Source: DASWJZ01 sp963720705
GTDB lineage: Bacteria; Pseudomonadota; Alphaproteobacteria; Rhizobiales; Afifellaceae
DNA length: 64,000 bases
Direction of reading: 5' to 3'
NCBI GenBank assembly: GCA_963720705.1
Contig: CAVRGJ010000005.1
Location: forward strand, 496,001 to 560,000
Position numbers and translations under genes: made by a program. The notes under the pieces are model-generated. The model ran no database searches and was not told the DNA's origin. It was given only the letters and a program-made list of their open reading frames with translations. This document shows positions 26,803 through 34,737 of the stretch, piece after piece; the first letter of the stretch is position 1, and each line of letters starts with the position of its first letter.

Positions 26803-27743
26803 TGCGCACGCGCTTTCTCTTTGGCGCAGTCCTCGTTACGATCTGCGCGGGGTCGGCTGTCGCTCAAATCCGCGAGGGCGTACTGGCCTCAGATGAGGGT
26901 GGTGCGGACGGTTACCAGCACAGCGTGGAGCGTTCGCGCTTCGTCACAGGAAGCACGGTCGATCAGATGAGGCCGATCGAGGAATACGGCTTCCTAAAGG
27001 TGGTAGGATCGAACGGCGTGTTCGCAACCAACTTGCTAAACGGCCTTACCATCGCGACGCAGAACGAGGAGATGGACAAGAGCGACACCAACGAGGCGAC
27101 TCACGAATCCAAATATGCACCTCTTCTCGATCCGGAGAAGCAGAATGTCATGGTGATGGAATATTTCATCGCCGCCGGAATCCCGAGAGAGCAGGTAGGC
27201 GGGGTTCACGCCAACACGGACATCTCGGCGGTCGGTGCAGGCGACGACATCATGTCGGCCACCGTGAGAGTCGACGGCTATACATCGATCCTCGAGCGCG
27301 TTGCCGGGGGGTTCCCTGTTCCTGAATCGATCGCCTGGGCGCGGCTAGACAACGAGGGCGCCTCGATCGGCGAATTTGTCTATTGGCCGGCGATTCCCGC
27401 TAAGGCTCTCGCCGACGCCCGACTTCTGAACGAGATGACGACCGGTCCACGAACGGCAGAATATATGGCGCGACTGCCGGCGAACCTTCCCCCGGGTGTG
27501 GTGGTCATCCACCATTCCGCCGCCACTGACGAGGGGCCGTTTGAAGCTCTGGCGACCTATGACGTGCTCAACTCCAGGCGAGCGCCTGATCAAAGCGCAG
27601 AGAACATGAGCAGGCCCCCCTCCGAGGGGAACACAGCCAATATGGCCGTCGCGGTCGTCAGGCACTTCGATGTGGAAGGTGTGGAGCGACGCCTCCCGTA
27701 CGAGCAGCTGACCCTCGGGACGCCTGATCCGCGGTCGAAATAG
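26802..27743 (+). CDS. Secreted hypothetical protein (313 aa)
   Basis: The ATG shares one base with the preceding stop (TGATG), so the two proteins are made together. A signal peptide ends near GSAVAQ. The mature protein has no family I recognise: SDEGGADGYQHSVERSRF, NLLNGLTIATQNEE, YFIAAGIPREQVGGVHANTD and PPGVVVIHHSAATDEGPFE. An extracytoplasmic partner of the upstream secreted protein is the simplest reading. Confidence 0.75.
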   Translation: MRTRFLFGAVLVTICAGSAVAQIREGVLASDEGGADGYQHSVERSRFVTGSTVDQMRPIEEYGFLKVVGSNGVFATNLLNGLTIATQNEEMDKSDTNEATHESKYAPLLDPEKQNVMVMEYFIAAGIPREQVGGVHANTDISAVGAGDDIMSATVRVDGYTSILERVAGGFPVPESIAWARLDNEGASIGEFVYWPAIPAKALADARLLNEMTTGPRTAEYMARLPANLPPGVVVIHHSAATDEGPFEALATYDVLNSRRAPDQSAENMSRPPSEGNTANMAVAVVRHFDVEGVERRLPYEQLTLGTPDPRSK

Positions 27744-27842
27744 ACGAAGCCGAGGGCATATCGCGGGGCGGTGCCTGATCCCTCGACCCTGCGCCGCTCT
27801 CTATGCACCGGAGACCAAGCTCGCGGCGACCTTGGACATCGC

Positions 27843-27865
27843 CCTCTCCGACTAAGGCGGAGAGG
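27843..27865. terminator. Hairpin downstream of a small minus-strand gene (copy A)
   Basis: CCTCTCCG and CGGAGAGG form a perfect 8-bp stem around ACTAAGG, placed 28 nt after the stop of the 64-aa gene. No T-run follows. The same stem occurs at 34500-34521 in the duplicated copy. Confidence 0.55.
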
Positions 27866-27892
27866 AGCTACAGACATTCCCTGAATGGAACC

Positions 27893-28087
27893 CTATCGGC
27901 CGCGCACGTATCCTAATGATTGGCTCGCCCGCAGCCTCTCGACCTCCGCACTAAGGTATTCATTCGCGATCAGCAGCGCCCGGATCGCAGCGCGCATGTC
28001 GCCGTCGAAGGCGGCGATAACGGTGTCCACGTCAGCTTCCAGATCGGACTGTGGGGGATCGTCGGCGGATGCGGCTTGCTCGTTCAT
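27893..28087 (-). CDS. Small conserved rhizobial protein (64 aa), copy A
   Basis: An acidic start (MNEQAASADDPPQSDLEADV) is followed by a helical core, AIRALLIANEYLSAEVERLR, and the ending SQSLGYVRGR. Short proteins with this core and a GYxRGR end are common in alphaproteobacteria. Their function is not known to me. A second, split copy lies at 34.5-35.3 kb. Confidence 0.8.
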   Translation of the reverse strand: MNEQAASADDPPQSDLEADVDTVIAAFDGDMRAAIRALLIANEYLSAEVERLRASQSLGYVRGR

Positions 28088-28201
28088 GCGTGTTCATCAT
28101 ATGTTCCTTACGCGCGCGGGACAAGCCCAAGCTCGGCGTAATCCAGAAATGCGAAGCCGCTTCCCAGCCGCAGACGCACCCGAAAAATGTCTCGGAGGGG
28201 G

Positions 28202-28230
28202 CTTGATTTCGATTTTTCCTTTTCCTAAAT
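28202..28230 (+). promoter_or_regulatory. Candidate sigma-32 heat-shock promoter
   Basis: CTTG at 28202-28205, an 18-nt spacer and CCTAAAT at 28224-28230 fit the alphaproteobacterial sigma-32 pattern (CTTG-N17/18-CYTATNT, one mismatch). Transcription would start about 90 nt before the Hsp20 start. Confidence 0.55.
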
Positions 28231-28320
28231 CGCCCGCCGCTGGGCGCCCAGAAGGGGCCCGGTGCGGGCGTCGGCGGATGTCCGGCGCACTGCTCGTACC
28301 CATGTTGCTCAACGGAGGAT
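28231..28320 (+). promoter_or_regulatory. ROSE-like RNA thermometer in the hsp20 leader
   Basis: The leader ends CATGTTGCTCAACGGAGGAT. The arm CATGTTGCTC folds onto GAGGATATG across an AACG loop and hides the GGAGG ribosome site. The TTGCT element opposite AGGA, with an unpaired G, is the hallmark of ROSE thermometers in rhizobial small heat-shock genes. GC-rich upstream sequence (CGGCGGATGTCCGGCG) can form further stems. Melting with heat would free translation. Confidence 0.75.
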
Positions 28321-28326
28321 ATGGCT

Positions 28327-28809
28327 ATGAGGACGTATGATTTTACGCCGCTGCGGCGGTCTACGGTCGGCTTCGATCACATCTTCGACCTTCTGAACAA
28401 CGACACTGCGCGTGCGCAGGGCGAGGCCGACTACCCCCCCTACAACATTGAGCGATCCGGTGAAGACACCTATCGCGTTAGTATGGCTCTGGCGGGGTTC
28501 TCGCCAGACGAAATCTCCATAACGGCGCAGCAGAACCTTCTCACGGTGACCGGGGAGAAGGCCTCGTCCCCCACTCAGAAGGATTTCCTTCATCACGGCA
28601 TCGCGGAGCGACCGTTCGAGTTTCGCGTGAGCCTTGAGGACCACGTCGAAGTCGACGCCGCGACATTCGAGAACGGGCTTCTGCAGATCGAACTCGTGCG
28701 CCGCGTTCCCGAGGCCATGAAACCACGTCGCATCCCGATCGGTGCGGGGCAGCCATCCGCGAAGGGGACGTCAAAGGCGAAAATCGTCGAGCACGTCCGA
28801 GCGGCCTAG
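28327..28809 (+). CDS. Small heat-shock protein Hsp20/IbpA type (160 aa)
   Basis: An ATP-independent holdase chaperone. The N-terminus MRTYDFTPLRRSTVGFDHIF is typical of rhizobial class A sHSPs. The alpha-crystallin domain runs from YNIERSGEDTYRVSMALAGF to the FENGLLQIEL motif (about residues 34-130), then a Lys/Arg tail. I choose ATG 28327 rather than 28321 because GGAGG lies 8 nt before it. It is preceded by a heat-shock promoter candidate and a thermometer. Confidence 0.93.
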   Translation: MRTYDFTPLRRSTVGFDHIFDLLNNDTARAQGEADYPPYNIERSGEDTYRVSMALAGFSPDEISITAQQNLLTVTGEKASSPTQKDFLHHGIAERPFEFRVSLEDHVEVDAATFENGLLQIELVRRVPEAMKPRRIPIGAGQPSAKGTSKAKIVEHVRAA

Positions 28810-28882
28810 CCCCAGCACAGGAACCATCCCAGGGAGGCGGCGGAGGCTTCCCAGCCGCCTCCTTTGTGAAGGAGGAATGAGG

Positions 28883-29236
28883 ATGCACACAGATGCGCGC
28901 GGAACCAACAAGCTTGATGTGGCGAGAGCGGGTTCCCCGAATGACTGGGCATGGTTGTTGCGCCCATCCGGTGCATACGCTCGTCCGGGAGACGTGCTTC
29001 GCGACGACGATCTGACGGTCGCCGAGAAGCGAGCCATCTTGGCGTCCTGGGCGTCGGATGCATCGGCGGTCGTCTCCAATCCGTCGATGAGGAAACCGTC
29101 AACGGTGATGCGGCCAATCCCCGTTGATGAAATTCTGGAGGCGTTGCGCAGCTTGGACACTGAGGCCGAGGTGTCTCCCTGGCATTGGCCGCCCAAGGAA
29201 CCGAACCGGCCCAGCGCAACGAGGAGCCGGAGATGA
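28883..29236 (+). CDS. Conserved small rhizobial protein (117 aa)
   Basis: The ATG at 28883 is 7 nt after GGAGG; another ATG at 28877 is too close. The core YARPGDVLRDDDLTVAEKRA then ILASWASDASAV is a short motif common in rhizobial proteins near stress genes, from memory. The end, IPVDEILEALRSLD, is also conserved. It follows the Hsp20 gene by 73 nt and overlaps the next gene by 4 nt, so the three are likely one heat-responsive unit. No function known. Confidence 0.75.
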   Translation: MHTDARGTNKLDVARAGSPNDWAWLLRPSGAYARPGDVLRDDDLTVAEKRAILASWASDASAVVSNPSMRKPSTVMRPIPVDEILEALRSLDTEAEVSPWHWPPKEPNRPSATRSRR

Positions 29237-29586
29237 ACGACGCCTACATTGGTCTCTTCACCGCGGTAACTCCCGGCAATTGGCGGGTCAGTTTTCCCGA
29301 CCTTCTAGGCTGCGTGGTGTGGGGGAACACATTCAAGGAAGCCTTTTTTCCAGCCCGTGAAGCGTTGGCAGAGACCCTCAAGAACTCCGATCGACAAGCA
29401 CCTCGACCGCGCTCCACCGTGGAGCTTCTCATCGATGCGCAGCGAGACAGTGCGCTTCGTGAGGAATTGGTGAGTGCCGCTATGCATTCGGTCGAACCAG
29501 CAGCCGAGACTGAGCTGGCCCCGATCGATCTAGTGGCGTGGCAGGACAGGGGACGCGACGGTTCCAATCCAAATATTGGAACTTAA
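29233..29586 (+). CDS. HicB-like antitoxin-family protein (117 aa)
   Basis: The N-terminal half, YIGLFTAVTPGNWRVSFPDL, LGCVVWGNTFKEAFFPAREA and LAETLK, matches the HicB-type fold. The C-terminal half holds no clear DNA-binding domain. No HicA-type toxin gene is adjacent. It overlaps the preceding gene by 4 nt. It could be an orphan antitoxin or a HicB-fold protein with another job. Confidence 0.7.
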   Translation: MNDAYIGLFTAVTPGNWRVSFPDLLGCVVWGNTFKEAFFPAREALAETLKNSDRQAPRPRSTVELLIDAQRDSALREELVSAAMHSVEPAAETELAPIDLVAWQDRGRDGSNPNIGT

Positions 29587-29637
29587 GCAAAAAGGGGAAA
29601 GCCCCGACCAATCTCCGCGGCCGGGGCCTCATGACTA

Positions 29638-30163
29638 AACCTTTGGGTCGACGGATGCTTCCGCCGGGAGGCATGACGCTTTCACCCTGTGCATCGGTCA
29701 TAAGGTCGGCGAGGGAGATTCAGCACGCTTAATCGCGGACGTGATCCGGGGCAGGAAACCGCCCTTCGATCCAAGAAGTGTTGCGCAGGATTTTGCCGCC
29801 CTCGCCAAGGACTATCGTTGTCGCCGTGTGACGGGAGACGCCTTCGCCGGTGATTGGACGACGGAGGCGTTTGCCTCCGACGGCATCTCCTATGACCGCT
29901 CCGATTTGCCGAAGAGCCAGCTCTATCTCGAAGCCCTCCCCTTCTTCATGCGTGGTGCGGTCAGCATTCCTGATCACCCGCAATTGATCCGTGAACTCCG
30001 CCTCCTCGAACGCCGCACGCACCGCTCCGGCCGCGACACGGTGGATCACGGGCAAGGCGGTTCGGACGACTTCTGCAATGCCCTCGCCGGTGCGATCCGA
30101 ATCTCCGGCATTGGGCAGAAGCGCCGTCGCATCGTGACGGGCACGGTGATCGGACTCTACTGA
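29638..30163 (+). pseudogene. Phage terminase large-subunit C-terminal remnant
   Basis: The frame reads HDAFTLCIGHKVGEGDSARL, IADVIRGRKPPFDP, VTGDAFAGDW, YDRSDLPKSQLYLEALPFF, MRGAVSIPDHPQLIRELRLL and ERRTHRSGRDTVDHGQGGSD, the nuclease domain of a terminase family. The ATPase domain and any start codon are missing, and stops lie just upstream. It shows that a prophage or gene-transfer-agent-like element once lay here. Confidence 0.85.
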
Positions 30164-30180
30164 CTGGAAAGGAGATGGAG

Positions 30181-30846
30181 ATGGAGAAGATTGCAAAAAG
30201 CGCCGTCGAGTTGCGGTTCAACCCGGCGCATTGGCCGGCGGAGCTCAGCAGGAAAGAGCTGTCCGCCCCATTCGAGATGAACAAGGCGATCGAAGCCGCG
30301 AACGACGTGTTCGTCCGCTTCCAAGAGGCGCATCAGACCCACGCGACGAGCGGCAATCTCACGCCGGCCGGCATACGAGCCGCCGATGCGGAATGGGCGG
30401 CGGAGAACCTGCCCGCCCTACGCGAACGGCTGATCAAGATACGCGGGACGGCCGAGAAGGCCGAAACGAGCATGATCGCCGAGCTCACTGCCGATCTGAG
30501 AGTACCCGCGACCGAGCCGCACGACATCCTGATGATGCAGGAGATTCGCACGTGGTTGCGGTCGCTGCCGGAAGCCGAGCGCCTAAGGCAGATACGCAAG
30601 CTGTCGGAGCAAGACGACAAGTCAGTCCTCAGAGCCATGCTGACCGTGCCGCCGTATCTGACAGGCGTGGATGAGGCGTTGCTAATGGCGCTTCGCGATG
30701 ATGCGGCGAAACGTGCCTATCCCGAACGCCACGCGAAGATGGAGGCATTCCGCAAAGCTGCCAACGTGGCGGGCCGTGCCGTCGAGGGCGTCATCCGCTA
30801 CGTCGAACAAGAGACGACATTCGCAAGCGCGCCCGCCGCTGGGTGA
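30181..30846 (+). CDS. Hypothetical helical protein (221 aa)
   Basis: ATG 30181 lies 6 nt after AAAGGAG; ATG 30175 is too close. The protein is predominantly helical and charged, with AIEAANDVFVRFQEAHQTHA, LRERLIKIRGTAEKAETSM and a C-terminal AKRAYPERHAKMEAFRKAAN. No domain is recognised. It follows the terminase remnant on the same strand and may be of phage origin. Confidence 0.7.
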   Translation: MEKIAKSAVELRFNPAHWPAELSRKELSAPFEMNKAIEAANDVFVRFQEAHQTHATSGNLTPAGIRAADAEWAAENLPALRERLIKIRGTAEKAETSMIAELTADLRVPATEPHDILMMQEIRTWLRSLPEAERLRQIRKLSEQDDKSVLRAMLTVPPYLTGVDEALLMALRDDAAKRAYPERHAKMEAFRKAANVAGRAVEGVIRYVEQETTFASAPAAG

Positions 30847-30962
30847 GCAATTCTGTACAGTCTCTCGTCCCGCAGTGCTGTACGCAATGTCGTGTGGACA
30901 TCGGACAAACGCCGCCAGCTCTGATTCAATGGCGGGACTGAGGGATACGCGGAAGCAGTTGA

Positions 30963-31337
30963 ATGCCGAACCATACTTCACCATGGCGACGTGTCCTGTT
31001 GGTTGAAGATGAACCAACGGTCGCGAGCATCGTTCGGAGTATGCTTATCCAGCTCGGGTACATTGTCGAAGGGCCGGTGGCTACCCTGAATGAAGCAGTC
31101 GCGACGGCACAGCAGGCAGATATTGACGTTGCCGTATTAGATTTCGATCTCTATGGCGAGGAAATCCATCCAGTCGCCGAGGCGCTCGATGCACGCGGCA
31201 TCGCTTTCGTCCTCATTACGGGTTTTGGCGCTGGCGATGCGCGGACCTTCTTCTCCCGCAAATCAGTGTTGACGAAGCCATTCCGTCTGGCGGCTCTCGG
31301 CGCAGCGCTCGAATCAGTACGCCAGCCCGCGCTCTGA
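30963..31337 (+). CDS. Stand-alone response-regulator receiver (124 aa)
   Basis: A single CheY-like domain: VLLVEDEPTVASIVRSML at the start carries the acidic pair, AVLDFDLYGE the phospho-acceptor Asp, FVLITGFG the Thr and VLTKPF the Lys. No output domain and no neighbouring kinase. Such proteins act by protein contact or as phosphate sinks. Confidence 0.92.
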   Translation: MPNHTSPWRRVLLVEDEPTVASIVRSMLIQLGYIVEGPVATLNEAVATAQQADIDVAVLDFDLYGEEIHPVAEALDARGIAFVLITGFGAGDARTFFSRKSVLTKPFRLAALGAALESVRQPAL

Positions 31338-31506
31338 CTTTGCCCGGCTCGCAACTCAAGCAGCTTTCCGAGCCACCACTATTTCTTCTTTTGCCCAGTC
31401 GAGGCCTCCCACAAGGCAAGAGGCGATTATCCCTGCGGGCTTCGTCGCGGTGTTGACATGCCTCAATGCGGTTAAGATCACTCCCCGATAATAGCAAACA
31501 AGCGGG
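31338..31506. other. Intergenic stretch between convergent genes
   Basis: No gene seen and no strong terminator stem noticed. Confidence 0.3.
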
Positions 31507-32196
31507 TTATCGAAGCTCCCGTTCACTTTTGATTCCCGGGGCTTCGTGTAGAACTAAATTCAACAAGGAGCGATGGACTTCAATTCGGCCGTTGTAATCA
31601 ATCAGACCCAATCGCCGGAATTTGTTCATGAAAAAGCTAACGCGTGATCGCGTGGTACCGATCATCTCTGCTAACGTGTCTTGCTTGATATTTGGCAGCA
31701 CCGGTTCAGGCTCGCCCTCTTTGCCAAAATTCGCAAGAATTAGGAGGGCTCGCGCCAGGCGTTTCTCGCTTGAGTTAAATAGCTGATCGACCAGATCGGC
31801 TTGAATGCGACCGCTGCGAATCAAAAGGTGAGAAATAAAGAACTCGGCAAACGCTGGTTCGTTGTGAACTATCCTCGTGAACTCTGCCTTGGCTATTTCC
31901 ATGATCGTACATTCCGTCAATGCAATTGCAGTCGACAAACGCACAGTCTCGCCGTCCGCGCATCTTTCTCCGAAGAAGTCGTCGGATTTCAAAATAGCGA
32001 GAACCGCATCCCTGCCATCCTCAGAAGTCACGGTAAGTTTGACGTTGCCTGCCGCAATATAAAAGATAGAAACTGCCGGATCGCCCTGGCGATAGATGGT
32101 GTGTTCTATCGCGTAATTAGACAATCTTCGTCCTCCGTTCGCTTTCGAGAGAAAATCCTTGGGGTCAAACGGGGGGGTTTTTGTTGTTTGGTTCAT
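31507..32196 (-). CDS. Crp/Fnr-family regulator (229 aa)
   Basis: The cyclic-nucleotide-binding fold spans about residues 25-140 (HTIYRQGDPAVSIFYIAAGN, DDFFGERCADG) and a winged HTH follows (KQDTLAEMIGTTRSRVSFFM then NKFRRLGLIDY). The GER in place of GE-x-A/R is close to cAMP-type pockets but lacks full consensus. There are no Fnr-type N-terminal cysteines. ATG 32196 follows GAGGTCCCGCACC. It belongs to the large rhizobial group of Crp-like proteins of unknown ligand. Confidence 0.9.
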   Translation of the reverse strand: MNQTTKTPPFDPKDFLSKANGGRRLSNYAIEHTIYRQGDPAVSIFYIAAGNVKLTVTSEDGRDAVLAILKSDDFFGERCADGETVRLSTAIALTECTIMEIAKAEFTRIVHNEPAFAEFFISHLLIRSGRIQADLVDQLFNSSEKRLARALLILANFGKEGEPEPVLPNIKQDTLAEMIGTTRSRVSFFMNKFRRLGLIDYNGRIEVHRSLLNLVLHEAPGIKSERELR

Positions 32197-32897
32197 GGTG
32201 CGGGACCTCGTGTAGGCATCCACATTAATCGCATTACTCAATTGCGTGACATGAACGCCCGTTCGCGGCATGAGTGCGCACAGCCCTGCCGACCGCGGTA
32301 CGATCTAGGACCAAAGCGCCGGCGCATCATGTCCGGCTATTTAGAGTGATCTACCCGCCGGTAGGCAAAAACGTTGCCCGCTTCTTGCTACAAAGGCTCC
32401 GGCTCAGCTCGCTTCAAGAGCGACTATCTGAAGATTACAACCGAACCGCTCGAGTCGCAATATTGAAATGTTTCGAAATTTGCTGGCTGTGATCTGAGGG
32501 TTAGAGTTCTCCGCGCCGGTTCCCTGGCTGGGAGGAGCGGACCGTGATGAAGGCATCGCGATTTTCGGATACCAGAAGGCGTTTATTTTGAAGCAAGGTT
32601 CTGACGGAAATGCCATAGCGAAGATCTGAAACCAGGTCAGGCCGGAAGCGCTCTCGCCCCATCGGTTTCGTCAGCCCGGCGCCATTGGGCAAGGCCCGCG
32701 CACGATCACGTATCCTCGACAGCCCTAAGCTTTCATGCTTACCTGTATTTGCCGTTAGCAGCTGCAACGGGCGCTAACGCTTGAGAGACACGTCGGCCAC
32801 CGCGTAAGGAGTGGCGCGCGCACTCCCGCCTGAAGTCTCATTGACTGTGAGCAGTACGTTGGCCCCAACTGGGCCGACGGGCGCAGCGGAGGCCGTT
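32197..32897. other. Gene-poor stretch
   Basis: About 700 nt without a gene I can support. A minus-strand frame (32501-32767, TTG start) contains GRERFRPDLVSDLRYG, but it has no ribosome site or clear family. The segment includes the promoter region of the Crp/Fnr gene at its left end. Confidence 0.3.
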
Positions 32898-33050
32898 ATG
32901 GACAAAATTGCCCAAGCCAACATTGATCGGTTTGAGAAGCTGTTGAAAACCGAGGTCGACCCGACCAAACGGGTCATGATTCTTCGGCTCCTTAGGGAGG
33001 AAAAGGAGAAATTGAAGGTGTCGAGGACACCGCAGGCAAAACAGGCTTAG
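32898..33050 (+). CDS. Tiny conserved protein (50 aa)
   Basis: The ATG at 32898 follows GGAGGCCGTT. The sequence NIDRFEKLLKTEVDPTKRVM then ILRLLREEKEKL is a helical pattern that recurs in many very short rhizobial proteins. Function unknown. It is convergent with, and overlaps by 4 nt, the next small gene. Confidence 0.75.
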   Translation: MDKIAQANIDRFEKLLKTEVDPTKRVMILRLLREEKEKLKVSRTPQAKQA

Positions 33051-33259
33051 CCTTCCTCGGTCCACTGACGCCAGTGTGTCGGCTCGATGTCAACGCGGTT
33101 GTTTGTTGAAGCGTCCCGCCAGTCTGTTCCATTCCACCGGCAGGGAAACACGAGCGCGTGGACCTCCTGTCTGTCGATCACGCACACTTCAAGGTCGATG
33201 CCGCGCGGCGCGGTAGCGATGGGCAACCATTGTCTCGGCAGGCGGGTAATCACGGCCAT
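33047..33259 (-). CDS. Small conserved protein (70 aa)
   Basis: PIATAPRGIDLEVCVIDRQE then VHALVFPCRWNGTDW and IEPTHWRQW form a pattern seen in short alphaproteobacterial hypothetical proteins. Starts with ATG. Its end overlaps that of the convergent 50-aa gene. Role unknown. Confidence 0.75.
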   Translation of the reverse strand: MAVITRLPRQWLPIATAPRGIDLEVCVIDRQEVHALVFPCRWNGTDWRDASTNNRVDIEPTHWRQWTEEG

Positions 33260-33344
33260 GCAGCCTACATCGGCCCTCGACCACCGGCGCGCATTGACTC
33301 ACGTCAACCCGGATCGGGCCGAAATTCGACGAATGGCCGTGGTT

Positions 33345-33767
33345 GAGAACCTGATGATCTCGTGATTCAAGCTCCCCCAAAGGAGCTTTGAGCATGCGCC
33401 ATGGGCTGTCGGATGCGGAGTGGCAAACCATCAAACCGCTCCTCCCGAGCAAGCCGCGCGGCGTGCCCCGGGTGGACGACCGCCGCGTCATAGACGGGAT
33501 ACTCTGGGTGTTGAGTACCGGCGCGCCATGGCGCGACCTGCCTAATGGCTTCGGGCCCTACACCACTTGTTACAATCGCTTCGTCCGCTGGCGACGCGCC
33601 GGCGTGTGGGATCGCGTGTTCGATGCCCTGGCCCGTCTCGACGAAGCCGACATGCAGATGATCGACAGCACTGTAGTCCGCGTGCACCAAAATGGGGCCT
33701 GCATTCGCCGGGATATCCGTCACTGCACCGGACGCTCCCGAGGTGGGCTGACGACCAAGATCCACGA
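33345..33767 (+). pseudogene. IS5-family transposase, N-terminal part with left end
   Basis: ATG 33394 gives MRHGLSDAEWQTIKPLLPSK, PRGVPRVDDRRVIDGILWVL, STGAPWRDLPNGFGPYTTCY and DSTVVRVHQNG, then GRSRGGLTTKIH, where homology stops at about 33767. The catalytic C-terminal half is missing. The left end (GTGATTCAAGC) matches the scar at 5.4 kb. Its truncated side abuts the interrupted GIY-YIG gene. Confidence 0.85.
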
Positions 33768-34143
33768 AGCGGTATTCCATCGCCCGAATGCGTTCCTTCG
33801 CCTTCGAAAAGGCATCGGCAAAGACCGGATCAAGCATTAGTCCATCACGACTGCCAGCGCCTGGTCTATAGGCCGCAACGGTCTTGTCTGTCACCTCTCT
33901 GGCTAACTGGAAGGCGAAGGCGGCTTGTTGATGCGTAGCTCCACTTCGGCAATTGCGGCTATACCGGTCCTGCAATGTGTTCGAGCGTCCGACATAGAGA
34001 TGCTTGCCGTTCTCGCTGAAGAGGTAGACGCCGCTCTTCGGCATATTGATCGGAAGGTGGCCATATCTGAGGGGTGGCATCGCAAGTAGGGCATCCAGCT
34101 TGGGAGCGAGCGTGTCTACGAGACCGGCAAACTTCGGGTGCAT
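33768..34143 (-). pseudogene. GIY-YIG domain protein truncated by the IS5-type remnant
   Basis: From ATG 34143 the protein reads MHPKFAGLVDTLAPKLDALL, LPINMPKSGVYLFSENGKHL, YVGRSNTLQDRYSRNC, then a helical region to AMEYRFVD, where host sequence ends. GVYLF and LYVGRS are the GIY-YIG nuclease motifs, with Arg in YVGRSN. The C-terminal end, usually about 40 more residues, is replaced by transposase antisense sequence. It starts in a 1-nt overlap with the upstream gene. Confidence 0.8.
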
Positions 34144-34392
34144 CAGATTTGCGCCTTCCTCCACCCGGCCTTCCGCGCAGCCTCCTCAGAGCAGAACCAC
34201 CGCTCGCCCTTGAGCAGATTGATGCGCGTGGCGTCGTAGTACTTCTTGGCCGGGCAGGTGATAAATCCGCTCGCCGGTGTTGAGGCTGATATTGCCTTTG
34301 ATGTCGCATCCGACAGCGGCGGGCCCGAACTCCGCTGCTAGGATCACAACGGCCGCAATCACTAGGCCAGCGAGAGGGAGCCAAGGATCCAA
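34143..34392 (-). pseudogene. Sunset-domain-like small membrane-anchored protein, frameshifted
   Basis: After a hydrophobic segment (LPLAGLVIAAVVILAA) comes CDIKGNISLNTGERIYHLPG. The expected continuation, KYYDATRINLLKGERWFCSE and EAARKAGWRKA, is intact in another frame, the switch being at about 34244 (one extra base). The pattern matches the short sunset domain found at the end of rhizobial nuclease-like proteins. It has a TTG start of low certainty. Either a sequencing error or a recent pseudogene. Confidence 0.65.
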
Positions 34393-34499
34393 GACTTCTC
34401 CGCCAGCGGACGCGCTCTCGAGGCGGCCTCCAACGCCCCCGAAGCGTCTTCCGCTCTCGCACTCGGCTGAACGCGGCGACCTTAGGCACCGCCGATCTT

Positions 34500-34521
34500 C
34501 CTCTCCGTTGGATCGGAGAGG
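34500..34521. terminator. Hairpin downstream of the split small gene (copy B)
   Basis: CCTCTCCG and CGGAGAGG surround TTGGAT. It corresponds in position and sequence to the stem at 27843-27865. Confidence 0.5.
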
Positions 34522-34548
34522 AGCTACGTCAATTCTCTGAACAGAAGC

Positions 34549-34737
34549 CTAGCGACCGCGCACGTATCCTAACGATTGGCTCGCCCGCAGCCTCTCGACC
34601 TCCGCACTGAGATACTCGTTGGCGATCAGAAGCGCGCGGATCGGGGCGAAGGCTTGGGGGTCTTGCCCAGCCGTTCGGTGCACTTCATCTTTCGCGATCG
34701 GCACCTGGGTGGCGAAGCACCTCAACAACAGTTCCAT
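34549..34737 (-). pseudogene. C-terminal part of duplicated small rhizobial gene (copy B)
   Basis: Encodes APIRALLIANEYLSAEVERL and SQSLGYVRGR, nearly identical to copy A at 27.9 kb. Its own N-terminal coding part is displaced to 35.3 kb by about 600 bp of other sequence. A TTG-initiated frame to 34737 exists, but the upstream residues are not homologous to copy A. Confidence 0.65.

Noticed and set aside
32811..32897. Upstream extension with APTGPTG, seemingly like the Gly-Pro protein at 23.2 kb
   Set aside because: The extension precedes a good ribosome site at 32898 and is not in a glycosylation context; the resemblance is chance.
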